DNA of 64,000 bases, from contig NW_015971546.1 of NCBI RefSeq assembly GCF_000182565.1, positions 605,407 to 669,406 on the forward strand, written 5' to 3'. The translations under genes were made by a program, and so were the position numbers. Position 1 is the stretch's first letter. Each line of letters opens with the position of its first letter. This DNA is from Spizellomyces punctatus DAOM BR117. Taxonomy: Eukaryota; Chytridiomycota; Chytridiomycetes; Spizellomycetales; Spizellomycetaceae. The notes beneath the pieces are model-generated. The model did not search any database and was not told the origin of the DNA. It saw only the letters and a list, made by a program, of their open reading frames with translations. Shown in pieces: positions 1-11,090 of this stretch.

Positions 1-2041
1 AGCATCGTCTTATCCCCAGGTCGCCGTGCGGCCGGCAGGGCCGCCAGTGCAGATGACGCCTCAGCAGTTCCAGGCGCTATGGAAGGATCAAGGAGTTTTG
101 GCTGGTATGCAAATGCATCCACATACGGGATCCACAGTAAAAGCAAGTCAACAGCAAGCGTTACCCACTAAGCACGTGGGACGGTTCCCTGAAAGGCATC
201 GGTCGTATCAAGGGGACGTGCCGCGGTCAAATGCAGGTGGAGGAAAGCCGGTTGGTTATGGGAGGCTGCAGCCCTCTTCGTCGCAAAATCTACCTACGAA
301 TTCTGCGCCCATTCACCTACCTTTGGGTTCAGCTCTAGCCGCTACGGTAACACCTGTCCCAGCGGTAGATTCTAATCCAGCCCAAATTCCAAGTGGCGGT
401 GCTGAAAGCAAGCATCCGTCACCAGTTCTTCCTGCACAGAATTCGGAGGTTGGCAGAGCACAGCGGGTACCACAGCCTCCTCCCGCCGTGCCTGCTCCAT
501 CCTCAAATCCCACGCAACAACCTTATATCTCTCCACCAGCAGCAACGCAAGCGGGCAAAGCAGGTCAGGTTCCGCTCAAATCAGTAAAGCATGGAACGCC
601 CCATGAAGAATTGAAAACCGCACCATCCTCGGGTAGTGATATGCTCACAAAGCAGGTGTCAGGAAGTGCTGCGGCCACTCCAGCTACTGCCCTGCCGTTG
701 CATAACATCCAACCCCGTGAAGCTTCACACAAGAGGACTCCGTCGTATGGGTTACAACGTGGACCTTACTGGCAGGCGCGGCAGGTAGGACGACCAGATT
801 TGACAAGACACATGGGAAGTATGGCTCAAGGGTATCAACCAACGGCCGGAAAAGACATACAAGTCGGGCAGAAACCAAGGAAGGATAATGGTACTGATAC
901 TGCAGAGGATAACAAGAACCCCCAGGACTCTGCAGAACATTCTGGCGATAGTCATATGGAGGTGTCAAAATCAGAGTCGAAAGTGGAAGTGGAGAAGGCA
1001 GCACTTATCCTTAATGACACAAGGGTGCAGCAGTCTCGACGTCCTGCACAGACCTCCTCGGAGACCCAGGCACGGCCATCGGGCCCTCCATCGACAAGGG
1101 ACCGTTCTACTCAACCCACAAGCAAAGCCACGGAAGAAACACGCGGCGCTGGAGCGGCAGGGAAAGGAGCGGAGCAAGCAATCACGTCCTCAACGCATCC
1201 CAAATCCACACAACGGAGCCTCAAGCGCCCCGCCTCGTCACAACCTTTGGTACCCCGAGAGAAGCACCCACGCCCAGCAGTTTCATCGGGACCTCAGAAA
1301 GGGGACAGGCAGAGTGTATACAAGGAGGATATAACGCCGAGTGGGTTGAAGATTACCTATACATCGCGAACTGTCGCTGGGCCACCTACTGTGGAGAAAA
1401 GCAACGAGAAGGGGAAGAAGGACTCCGCGGTAGGAACGGAAAGGGAACGAAAAAATCAGGCTGCAGTGGAGGTCCGGGAATGCGCAGAGAAGGAGAACGA
1501 GAGCAAGGGGGAAAAAGAGGAAGGCGATATGAAGGGGGATAAGGAGAAGAAGAAGAGACGGCGGCAAGGAAAGAAGGCCCGGGAGCATGATAAGACAGAT
1601 GACAATGATGAGGAGAACATGCGAGACAAGAGCACTACGCCCAGTTCTGGCCCCACCTCCAGTCCCTCTCCTGTACCATCACCTGACGTTGGGCCAGGGC
1701 GCATAATGGCGAAGAAGCCTGTATCGCCTCGCATGCCTCCTACCCAGGTCGAGGGGGATGGGTCCGAAAAGGCTCAATTCGCTGGATCACAGAACGTACC
1801 GAGCAATTCGGTGCCATCGTCAAGACCTTCCCGTAAGGATGGTTCTCGCGGCGGATTCAGCGGATCATTCTCTTCATCATTCTCTGCGAGCCGAGGAAAA
1901 GGGATCAATAATGCATCATGGCGAAGAGGAGGAGCCACTTCTGCAGCAAGATTCAGCCAACGCCGTGGTGGTCGTGGTGCAGAAGGAGCCGTGAGTGGAA
2001 TGTGTGGTCCTCGGGCTGTTTATGTGACATCAAAGCAGTAA
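1..2041 (+). CDS. Low-complexity RGG-tailed protein, 5' end outside window
   Basis: The reading frame is open from the left edge to a TAA at 2039-2041, so the N-terminus is missing; the first ATG inside the window is not necessarily the start. The visible part (over 660 residues) is rich in Pro, Ser, Thr and Gln, followed by a strongly charged Lys/Glu/Asp stretch at about 1380-1620 and a Gly/Arg/Ser tail (RGGF and RRGGRG motifs) at about 1840-1990. RGG tails are typical of RNA-binding and condensate-forming proteins, but I recognise no folded domain and do not assign a family. A consensus donor (GTGAGT) at 1991 and an acceptor (GCAG) at 2038 bracket 48 nt just before the stop. If spliced, the protein ends at the RGG tail; if retained, it gains 16 residues and uses the same stop. 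Confidence 0.65.
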   Translation, partial: ASSYPQVAVRPAGPPVQMTPQQFQALWKDQGVLAGMQMHPHTGSTVKASQQQALPTKHVGRFPERHRSYQGDVPRSNAGGGKPVGYGRLQPSSSQNLPTNSAPIHLPLGSALAATVTPVPAVDSNPAQIPSGGAESKHPSPVLPAQNSEVGRAQRVPQPPPAVPAPSSNPTQQPYISPPAATQAGKAGQVPLKSVKHGTPHEELKTAPSSGSDMLTKQVSGSAAATPATALPLHNIQPREASHKRTPSYGLQRGPYWQARQVGRPDLTRHMGSMAQGYQPTAGKDIQVGQKPRKDNGTDTAEDNKNPQDSAEHSGDSHMEVSKSESKVEVEKAALILNDTRVQQSRRPAQTSSETQARPSGPPSTRDRSTQPTSKATEETRGAGAAGKGAEQAITSSTHPKSTQRSLKRPASSQPLVPREKHPRPAVSSGPQKGDRQSVYKEDITPSGLKITYTSRTVAGPPTVEKSNEKGKKDSAVGTERERKNQAAVEVRECAEKENESKGEKEEGDMKGDKEKKKRRRQGKKAREHDKTDDNDEENMRDKSTTPSSGPTSSPSPVPSPDVGPGRIMAKKPVSPRMPPTQVEGDGSEKAQFAGSQNVPSNSVPSSRPSRKDGSRGGFSGSFSSSFSASRGKGINNASWRRGGATSAARFSQRRGGRGAEGAVSGMCGPRAVYVTSKQ
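1991..2038 (+). other. Candidate 48-nt terminal intron, in frame with the stop codon
   Basis: The segment begins GTGAGT and ends AGCAG immediately before TAA. Its length is a multiple of three and it has no stop in frame, so splicing and retention give proteins differing only by a 16-residue tail. It is at the short end of the introns seen in this window. This is inferred from consensus only. Confidence 0.4.
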
Positions 2042-2450
2042 GAGAGAATCAAATGCAAATGTGTTTGTCGGTATGTGTACAAACGGGGCTTTGTAGCGGA
2101 AAATGGGCTTTTAGTTTTTGTGAATTCCGACATAGATTGAGATAGTTGTTTCCTGCTGATTTGTTTTATGCAAGAAGCGATTGCTCCTCTCGTTTTCTCT
2201 TTTTTTTTGTATAAATATATTCAAATGCATCTCAAGGATAGGATATCCGTTTGGGTTTTGGAGGGATGGGCTTTGCGGATGGCTTAGCGGCGCGTATCGA
2301 TGTCTGGATGTGTGACATCATTTCCGTTGGTGGGGTTTGGGGGTTGATATATTTTGGAAAGCCTTTGGAAATCTCTTGTTCGTACGTTTTCGTTCAACTT
2401 GCAGCAAACAAAACGTTATTTTATACAGATTATATTTCAACAATACACAC
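2042..2450. other. Intergenic region upstream of the branching-enzyme gene
   Basis: No gene is supported in these 409 bases. A T-rich run followed by a TATAAATATAT sequence lies near 2200-2220. It could be a TATA-like element for the downstream gene (about 230 bp from its ATG) or part of the 3' processing region of the upstream gene. The sequence does not decide between them. Confidence 0.4.
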
Positions 2451-5400
2451 ATGCCTTCAGTTCAACAACCTGTCATGTCAACCACTCAGCCCTCCAAAGT
2501 CGTTCCCATTGAGACCCTCATTCAAGATGACCCCTACCTGGGTCCGTACAAGGGTGCTATCCAGCACAGGTGCGACCAGCCCAGGGAAACTGTGTAGTGG
2601 CCCTCGCACATTATTAACCAGCATACCTTAGATATTCGCAGTACGCATCCTGGGTTGATAAGATAAACGCGGATGAAGGTGGGGTCGATAAGTTCACTCG
2701 GGGATGGGAGCGATTGGGATTTAATGTGGACAAGGACGGGATTGTGTACAGGGAATGGGCACCTGGTGCAGAACAGGCGTTTCTTGTTGGAGAATTCAGT
2801 GAGTTTCATATTGCTGTCTTTGAGTGGGAACGCCAGGATTGACGTTGTCATTGTCACAAAGACAACTGGGACAGGAACAGCCACCCTTTGAAGAAAAACG
2901 AGTTTGGGGTCTGGGAGATTCGATTGCCTAACAAGCCGAATGGAGAGCTTGCAATACCTCATAATACCAAAGTGAAGGTGCTGTCATTTTCACCCGTCAT
3001 TAACGGCCGTGGATGGGCCCTGATATTTGAAATGTCATGAATAGATATCAATGACGAAACCCGGTGGAGAACGGATCGAGCGGATTCCTGCTCTGATCCG
3101 CAGAGCTGTACAAGATCTAAACTTGAGCCCAGCATATGAGGGCGTGTTTTGGCATCCCAAACAAAAGTATATCTTCAAGAACAAACCTCCACCAAAGCCG
3201 ACTGAAATGAGAATATACGAGTCACATGGTATGCTTCACATGGTGATGCAGCGTCTTGTTTAACGAATACCAATCCTCTTTCTTTCCTGTACGACACAGT
3301 CGGTATTTCATCACCCGAGCCGCGGGTTGCGAGCTACAAAGATTTTCGTGAACAAACCTTACCCCGAATTGCACGTCTGGGGTACAATGTCATTCAGTTG
3401 ATGGCGATTATGGAGCATCCGTATTATGCCAGTTTCGGCTACCAGGTGACGAATTTCTTTGCGCCCTCTAGTCGATTCGGTAGGCAAAAATGATGTCGTG
3501 CGACGGGAGGTATGGCACAACACTGAAGTTCACAATTAGGAACGCCTGAGGACTTGATGGAACTCATCGATGCTGCCCATGGCTTGGGGATCACAGTGTT
3601 GCTGGATGTCGTGCATTCTCATTCATCCAAGAATGTTTTGGATGGAATTAATGAGTTTGATGGGACAGGTCTGTAGGGTCAATTAACGTGTGAAATCTTT
3701 TGCGCAAGAAATGTGAACCCAATTCTTTCCTCTCTTGCAGACCACTGTTATTTCCATGAGGGGGCACGCGGACGCCATGAACTTTGGGATAGCCGGTAAG
3801 GGACTATTTTCAGCATGCGATTCCCACAAATGGTATATCGTACCTACGAAATTCATTGGAAACCTGCTGCCAGGCTCTTTAACTACGGGCACCACGAGGT
3901 CCTTCGCTTCCTCCTTTCGAATCTCCGATACTGGATCGTAGAATATGGGTTTGACGGCTTCCGCTTCGATGGCGTGACGAGCATGCTGTACCATCACCAT
4001 GGTCTAGGAACGGCGTTTTCTGGAGGCTACGATGATTATTTTGGAAATGCTGTGGATGTGGAGGCAATTGTTTATATGATGCTGGTGGGTTGTTGAATTA
4101 CGATTGTCTGGCTGGTAGTTGTACTGAAAGAAAGCGCATTGTGGTCCTCAGGCAAACGACATCATGCACAAGCTGCATCCGCATATTGTGACAATTGCTG
4201 AAGGTACGCAATACCTTTTTGAATCCGTCGATACATTGATGATGACCGTAGCACAGATGTGTCTGGTATGCCAACCCTTTGTAGACCTGTTGCTGAAGGG
4301 GGTATCGGGTTTGATTACCGGCTGGCGATGGCGATTCCCGATATGTGGATTAAGCTTCTGAAAGAGAAGAAGGTATTGTTCACCGTTAGTACCTGCTGAA
4401 GGTTACGAACTATTTATTGAAGTGCACATTTACATCGAAGGACGAGGCATGGGACATGGGCAACATCACTCATACTTTGACCAATCGCCGCTGGAAGGTA
4501 TCCTAATAACGTCCTGGGTCATTGTCATGAAGTCGCTCAAATATATATTTTTTTTTCCAGGAACCGACCGTCGCGTACTGCGAGAGCCATGATCAGGCCC
4601 TTGTTGGGGACAAGACCATTGCTTTCTGGCTAATGGATAAGGAGATGTACACCAATATGTCAAACCTCACTCCATTGACTCCAGTGATTGACCGTGGATT
4701 GGCGCTGCACAAAATGATCAGATTAATAACTTACGGACTGGGGGGTGAAGGCTATCTTAATTTTATGGGCAATGAGTTTGGACATCCCGAGTGGTTGGTG
4801 AGTACTACTGTTGGACTGGCGCAATTTAACAGTGTTTCAATGCGGGTTCAATAAATGATACTGCGTCATTAGGATTTCCCACGTGCGGGAAATAACAGTA
4901 GGTAAAGTATCGCCGCCGATGCGAGGTCCTATGAGCTTGTTTCTCAATTCGACCTTTGTTCTCAAAAGCTTTCACTACGCGCGCCGTCAATACAATCTGA
5001 TTGATGACCACCTTCTACGCTATCAATATCTCAACAACTTCGACCAAGCGATGCATGCCCTGGAGAAACAATCTCACTGGCTGCAAACCACCCAAGTAAG
5101 CCCTCGCTATTGCGCGATTCCTTCCTGAGAGACATTTGCCAACTCCCGATCCCGCTAGTATGTGTCTCTCAAGCACGAAGGCGACAAAGTGATCGCATTT
5201 GAACGCGGCAATCTTCTCTGGATCTTCAACTTCCATCCTTCTCAGTCATTTTCAGACTATAGGGTTGGAACAAACTGGGCGGGTACATACAGGGTCGTTC
5301 TTGATACAGACTGGAAGGAATTTGGCGGACATGAAAGGGTGGACCGGAAGGGCAAGTATTTTTCCACTCCTGAGGAGTGGGCTGGAAGGAAGAACTACAT

Positions 5401-5520
5401 TCAGGTGCGGTTGCATTACGCTCTTGGGGCTTTCACGAGACAGAAAATGCTAACCTATCGTATACGCTTTGGCAGGTTTATATCCCAAGTCGGACTGCTC
5501 TAGTTTTAGCTTACCAATGA
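2451..5520 (+). CDS. GBE1: 1,4-alpha-glucan (glycogen) branching enzyme, GH13
   Basis: This enzyme makes alpha-1,6 branches in glycogen by cutting and transferring alpha-1,4 chains, in the cytosol. Spliced exons follow the eukaryotic enzyme from end to end. They include an N-terminal CBM48-like part (EWAPGAE near 2755), then IYESHVGISS and the YYASFGYQV block. The four GH13 motifs are present: DVVHSH (about 3607), [12 protein letters not shown] with the nucleophile Asp (about 3950), AEDVSGMP with the acid/base Glu (split by an intron at about 4200-4255) and [12 protein letters not shown] (about 4580). The C-terminus ([14 protein letters not shown]) lies in a short last exon after an intron starting at 5407. 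The ATG at 2451 is the first in frame with the conserved N-terminus. There are about ten short introns. No lesion was seen, so the gene looks functional. Confidence 0.95.
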
Positions 5521-5807
5521 GAAACAGTAGCGCTAGATCATCCTTCGTTAGGAAAGCGTGATTGCAATTAGAGACCAGGCATTCTGCCTTTGTTTGTGAC
5601 TGTCCACAAATCTCACTTGACAATGTTAAGTGTTCGCAAATGGATTGTGCGATTGAGGCCCAAGTTTAAGATGAGGATATCAAGCTCGCAACTTTGCTTG
5701 AAATCTGACTATATATAATATTACTTAAAAAAACCATTTGCTTTAAAATCTGAAACTCGGATGCATCTATAGACAAGAATATGACATAAGTAACCCGGTG
5801 CAGCAGG

Positions 5808-7010
5808 TTAGTTCAGCTCCACAATCCTCGCCGTCTGAGGTCCTGACAAGTCCTCACCCACCCTCCGACCACCATAGGGTCCGGGTTGTGCTCCTTCCGT
5901 TGGAACAACTGGCGCAAAGAAGCTTGCGACATTTTCCATCAAAGATGCGGGCGGTGTATCCGGCAGTCCTCTCGTCTCACCGCTTCCGCTCAGTCGTCCA
6001 CCACTTGCCACTGCTTGGCCCCACGCAGCCCACCCTACGATGGTCTTCCATAACCAGTCAACGGCGTTGTCCCCTCCGATCCTTCTTAAATCCATCACCT
6101 TTCCAACTACCATTGCTGCAACCAGCCCTTTCAGCATTGCTTTCCATGCCCCAAAACCGCCGAGGGCGCACAGGCATAACGGAATGTAGACAGGTTGAAT
6201 GGGAAGGACGCCAAAAAGCGTTAGCGATGTTGATGGGGTGGTTATTGCCCAAAGCCAGCGGAAGGCGTACTCTAGGTTGGGGTAAAGCGAATATGGAAAG
6301 AGGAGAAGGGACGGTGTCGCTGTGGTCAGGAATGAAGTAGTGGACACTGGCGCTGGAGGCGCGCAGTACAAGGCTAGTTCGATGCCGACCAAGACTACCC
6401 CCGCCAACAGTTGAGCTCTCAGAAAGTGGTTATCTAGAACTAACCACTCCAAGGCATTCTTCCGTCCTCCATTCCTTTTTCTTCTGTTTTGCCCCTCTCG
6501 CAGGACGACGCCGTCCTGAACGAGATCCCCTTCACCGTCGAACCACTTTTCTAATGGTGCTTGCCAATAGACCATGCCCACAGCCCTTTGAAAGACTTCA
6601 ACAACGCCGTGACCCAAAACACAGAATCCCGTTATCCCTCGCCATAGTTGATATCTTGGAGCAAGGAAGAGGCGCGGGTGGAAGAGGAGAGTGCGGTAGG
6701 GTGTTAGACCTATGAGGTGGGTTAGATGAATCGTCGAGCCCAAGGCAATTTGCAAAGTTGTGTGCGGAGAGCTGCGAATGTGGGATTGCAGAGTGTGCGT
6801 AAGAGTTGATGGGGACATTCCTGTCAAGGTAGTGACGGTGGCGACAAATGTGGAAATTGAGGTTCCGTCTTCACCTCCGAGAAGTCGGGGCCTAGACATG
6901 CTTTTGTTCATCGCTTCTGGCGGTTGTATTAGTGAACGGAGACCGAGAGACGCTTGTCTACAGTCGTAAGCATGGTGCGAGTGCAACTGCAAAAGTGCGG
7001 TCGACCACAT
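5808..7010 (-). CDS. Derlin-like rhomboid pseudoprotease (Der1/Dfm1 type)
   Basis: Derlins are ER multi-pass membrane proteins that help retrotranslocate misfolded proteins in ERAD. This is a single open frame of 400 codons with several hydrophobic segments. The FHPRLFLAPRYQLWRGITGF stretch, at about residues 110-130, matches the Derlin pattern in which an Asn/His-Pro loop is followed by the WR motif. A later segment, FGVLPIQPVYIPLCL, matches the 'FGL...APYLPW' block. A Gly-x-x-x-x-x-x-Gly helix follows. There is no rhomboid Ser/His dyad. Length and the soluble C-terminal tail (about 70 residues, Gly/Pro rich) are closer to Dfm1 than to the shorter Der1. An insertion of charged residues follows the WR segment. 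The second Met (about residue 34) is an equally good start. Sequence is divergent, so orthology within the Derlins is open. Confidence 0.7.
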   Translation of the reverse strand: MWSTALLQLHSHHAYDCRQASLGLRSLIQPPEAMNKSMSRPRLLGGEDGTSISTFVATVTTLTGMSPSTLTHTLQSHIRSSPHTTLQIALGSTIHLTHLIGLTPYRTLLFHPRLFLAPRYQLWRGITGFCVLGHGVVEVFQRAVGMVYWQAPLEKWFDGEGDLVQDGVVLREGQNRRKRNGGRKNALEWLVLDNHFLRAQLLAGVVLVGIELALYCAPPAPVSTTSFLTTATPSLLLFPYSLYPNLEYAFRWLWAITTPSTSLTLFGVLPIQPVYIPLCLCALGGFGAWKAMLKGLVAAMVVGKVMDLRRIGGDNAVDWLWKTIVGWAAWGQAVASGGRLSGSGETRGLPDTPPASLMENVASFFAPVVPTEGAQPGPYGGRRVGEDLSGPQTARIVELN

Positions 7011-7376
7011 CGATTGTGCTTCTGAATAAAAAAAAACTTTATGAACAAATGTAAACCTTCTTTAACGAGAATGTAAGCCAAAGCGTAGCATACCCTCCAT
7101 ACTGGAATCCGCCGTTACGCCAGCCGAGTACCAGTATATTGACAATTGTAAACAAGCGCTTGTTGGAAATCTTACAGCTGCTTGCCGGCCTGCTTGGATT
7201 GTGGCTGTCATGGCAACAGCCAGCACAGCCACCTCGCTGTCGACAGCGACAATGGTCATTAGCAATCACCTAAAGATTGAATTTCCAACACGTGTTCCGG
7301 CTCTCAGCACGACCTTTACCCTTGGTTTGAGCAACCAATACCTCCCTTTTGTTTGTCCGAAGCCCCATGCCCGAGG
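7011..7376. other. Divergent promoter region, Derlin-like / BABAM2-like
   Basis: These 366 bases separate two head-to-head genes. Short open frames occur on both strands, but none shows family similarity or splice continuity with the neighbours. An A-rich run lies just upstream of the Derlin-like start (about 7026-7034). Confidence 0.4.
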
Positions 7377-9209
7377 ATGCTCCGGTCCCTACATCCCAAA
7401 TTGCGTCCACTAGCAGAACCGCTGCTGAATGCACGCGATTTGTATGAACTTAAAACTGCCAGACCTTCTACTTATAAAAACCGATCGGAAGGAGAATGTA
7501 CGCGATTTGATGTGGGAGTGAAGTGCGTCGGAGAAGTGCGGTTTCAATGTGAGTGTTTTCTCGTGCCAAACGGTAGCCTGTAGCATGCCGGCAAGAGGGG
7601 AGACGAGGGTAGATGGACTGCGAACTTCTCTCAATAGCTGTTTGTCAATCATTGACTGCTTGTCGTCTCTGCGCTGTGCTCCATAGGTACTGTCATATTC
7701 GATCTGGGTGACTTGGAATTTCCACCCGACCTTGTCTGCGAAGACTTCCCGCTCAAGTATGGCGATATTAGACCTCTCATCGAATGGCGATCTGGCGATA
7801 GAAACGCTCTATGGAAGACCTTTGATGAAATCGGAAAATTGTATCAGGTCAGCTTTGTTGATATATTCTGCCGATCTGTGGAGGGAGGAATACTCAATGT
7901 GCGACCCTCCTACATAGCACTACCAAAGACAGAGAATCACGGAGCTAGGAATTGAAAGGATACAGTTTGACTTGAGTAGCTTTGACCATCAGAAAGTGAG
8001 ATTGGTCCTTACCACTCTATGGGACGTACGCCGTATTGGATTCTCATTGCTTGGGGCTTCCTCGTGCAGGACCTTCAGTGCTTCATGACAGCCCCTGAGT
8101 GGATGTCAACCGACGCAACCGTAAGTGCTCTTATCCGTGCATGTTACCGAGATTTCTGTAATTGAACGGTACTTCTAGATATATATATACATGCCCGTAC
8201 GCGTTGATGACAAGGATGAATCAAATCTTCTGCTTTTGGATATCAACGAGAGCTCTGTTCTCGTAGGTAAATAGCGGCGTTGATATCTCGCTTTCTCAAG
8301 TGTAAGGATTGGGACTGTGCATTGAACGTTCTTTGGCGACTCTAGCACGGCTGACTGTGATGTTCCATGTGTATGAAGGAGAGGTGAAGCAAATCGAAAA
8401 GCAGATACAGCTTCCCCCGCAGTGGAAAGATATATACGTCCCGAAGGTTGGTGAATATTCTGCGCATATGATCCATTATATTGCACACCTTTAATCGTCA
8501 AAATATTGTACCGCACAGATACCTGATTATCCTCTCGATGCGACGTTGTTCGATTATATGCTTGAGGTGCAAAAGTACTTGGCAACTGTGCATTCCAACG
8601 TCATTCAGCGGATCGACAGGAGACGGGAGTTTGTGGAGACCATCGTAGCTACCTTCAGAAGGTAAAGCCAGCATATCATTTTTTCTTAACCCAGTCTGAT
8701 CCTAAGGTCTGAACTCGTTGAGAGTCATATACTTGAATATGACTCGAGAGAGTGGTTTTATGCGTCTTTTTACTTTGAAATTCCACCACCACAGACATCG
8801 CCATCGGATTTGTCACCTGTGGATCGCAAAAACAACTCTAGGGCTGTAGCAAATGGTACGGGCTGGGGCAGCCTATATTGCGCGTGTCCCTCAGGTGTTT
8901 ATGCCTAATATGGATCCTAGTTCATCTGTCCCAGGATTATCCGGACATTCCACCAGAGGTTTTCCTCCAGTCAGCGTCAATGTTTGCAGATGCAGACTCG
9001 TATATACCGGCAACTGTGCGCTTGAACGTCGACTTTGGACTGGTTGGGATGTGGGGGTCGGAAAGGGTCTCGTGCGAGGAAGCAGTTGAACGATTTCGGT
9101 AAGCGGTATTCGGTTATCATGTTTACGACAATTATTTGACCAAAGTTTGATGTCTTTTAGTAATGCGTTACTGGAGCAGATACCCACTGCATTCGCATGC
9201 ATCCCATGA
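7377..9209 (+). CDS. BABAM2/BRE-like protein (BRISC and BRCA1-A complex subunit)
   Basis: In animals BABAM2 (BRE) is a catalytically dead, UEV-fold scaffold in two K63-deubiquitinase assemblies: BRISC (cytosol) and BRCA1-A (nucleus). Spliced exons reproduce its order. First comes an N-terminal helix and strand region (7377-7548), joined at 7549/7687 to a block with LEFPPDLV, the UEV-like 'Pro-Pro-Asp' turn. A linker exon beginning HYQRQRI (about 7919) follows, then the MFHVYEGE region (about 8360). A helix reading RIDRRREFVETIVATF (about 8610) matches the animal 'YHKRREYIAAFLSHF' segment. A second UEV-like part contains YPDIPPEVFLQS (about 8940). The last exon (about 9161-9209) is short. The first in-frame ATG is at 7377. 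There are at least eight short introns. Yeast models lack this family. I saw no partner genes (BRCC36, Abraxas, MERIT40) in the window. Confidence 0.8.
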
Positions 9210-9485
9210 GAACACGGTTCGCTTCAACGCGAGGGAAAAATCCGTCGTTCGACTGGAAATTCCTTTAAAGTTTCAACTACTTCAGACCTTTGAAATAAAA
9301 TAAATAACTGTTTATTTTTGTCTGAACCGCTGGTGGTTTTTATGTCCATTTGCTTGACGGTTTCATTTTGACCTCTTCATCCATAAATTGCTTTCATCGC
9401 TTACGTATGTGATCTGGCATGTGACGCAACCCACCACCACACGCGAAGTTAAGCGTTCAACGATCCCATTGGCCTTCCACAAGAC

Positions 9486-10870
9486 ATGTACCTAATACCC
9501 TCCCAAACGATACACCTCCGCCAGCAGCTTGACAACTGCCCAGTTGACCACGATGCTGTCAAGCTGGCGCTCGGTTCGTTTATCACAGCCGGCCTCTTAC
9601 TGTCCTACGTACCGCAGGTATTACCATTTTGAAGAATTTCCTACTGGTGCGCCAGCAACTTGGGAGTCTACAGGGATCGCTTAGAATAATACTACTTGTA
9701 GTTCATTAAAATTGTGCAAAGAAAAACGAGTGAGGGACTCTCATTATGGTTCCTGTTCTTGGTGGGTTTCTGCAAGTTCCGCGTTTGCGGCCTTTGAAGT
9801 TGACCACGACACCACTTGATAGGGCGCTGTAGGAATGGCGTCAACTGTTGGCAATATGGCGCTGCTTCAATACCCTTATGTTCTATGCTGTAAGCGACCC
9901 ACGGTGAGTACTTTGACGCTGTCGTATAGGTATCCCGCAGGGAAACTTTTCTTATCGGCATTAATGGACGACCAGTGGACGCCTTTGATGTGCTTTGAAA
10001 ATACACTCGGACTAACACAAGTGGGCATTCAAACCGTTTGCTTTATGACATGGTCAGTTCTTCGCTCGTGGCTCGAACACGTTCTTCATGAGGAATGGGT
10101 TTAACGAGTTGTTGACCGTCTCCTTAGTGTCCTGCTATACTATGCTTACTACCCAACCGCCAAAAAGCACATCCCAAACACCGTACCCCCAGCATATACG
10201 TCCCAATGGCGACGATCCCTTTATATTGGTTGTATCATCATCATTTGGACAGTCATACTGACTGTAGGCGTCATAGCGATTTTGACTATTGATGCTGACG
10301 CGCTGGGTTACTCGCGTACCGCGGAATGGGTAGCGGGTGTTTTGGGGTTGATTGCGATGCAAACGTCGCTTATGCAGTTTTTCCCTCAGATAGTACATAC
10401 CTGGTTTGCAAAGGTATAAATCTGAGCATGTCACTTTTCTGGTTCCTGTGCGTATTCTAAACGACTTTTTGGCGGCCGATATATGCAGGCAGTTGGGGCT
10501 CTTAGCATTCCCACAATGCTCATGCAATGTCCAGGTACGCTATTTCACCTCTAAAAGGGCATCAACAATGTGATCACTCACGATTGTTTCATATACAGGG
10601 TCTTTCATCTTTGTCTACTCTCTTGCTGTCCAACCTGGTGCGAACTGGACCTCATGGCTTCCCTACCTCGTAAGCGGCGTACTACAGGGGGTGCTGCTAA
10701 CCATGTGCATCGTGTTCTCCATGAGAAATAAGGAGGATTTGGAGGATGGTGTGCAGGCACCGTTACTGGGCCCCGCAGATGAGGGAGTAGATGTCCAGGT
10801 AGAAGATCAAATCCTCGCTGATGGGAATGCACCAGATTATGGTACTATAGCATCGAAAGCAGAAAGGTAG
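9486..10870 (+). CDS. PQ-loop repeat membrane protein
   Basis: PQ-loop proteins are small seven-helix membrane proteins, often lysosomal/vacuolar exporters of cationic amino acids or cystine, or SWEET/KDEL-receptor relatives. The first exon (from ATG 9486) ends in LLSYVPQ, and the next reads FIKIVQRKTSEGLSLWFLFLG. Together they form the first PQ motif and the typical 'K-[TS]-SEG-S-x-W-F' segment. A second repeat contains FFPQIVHTWFAKAVGALSI (about 10380-10510). Hydrophobic helices lie between and after (IIIIWTVILTVGVIAIL at about 10236). The C-terminus is a soluble acidic tail ending at TAG 10868-10870; its PLLGP sequence might act as a dileucine-type vacuolar sorting signal, which is inference. 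There are about five introns. The substrate cannot be read from the sequence. Confidence 0.85.
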
Positions 10871-11007
10871 ATAAATTCTGGAATGCGTACCTTTCCTCTC
10901 AAGATACGTGTAATCGGTAGACCTCAAAAAGCTTCATGTGAGGATGTATATTGCTTTCGCTTTTCAAAGATATATCACCGCATTTAGGCCATAATACTAT
11001 CAATATC

Positions 11008-11034
11008 AATATATATATATAAATGTGTGTGTCT
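11008..11034. repeat. AT/TG microsatellite between convergent genes
   Basis: A short run of alternating A and T (about 14 nt) is followed by a short TG run in the 220-bp gap between the convergent PQ-loop and BTB genes. It lies in the 3' flanks of both. No function is evident. Confidence 0.6.
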
Positions 11035-11090
11035 GTTTATTCAACAGCCATGGTAGTCTCGAATATCAAATTGTGTGCCACATCCATGCT

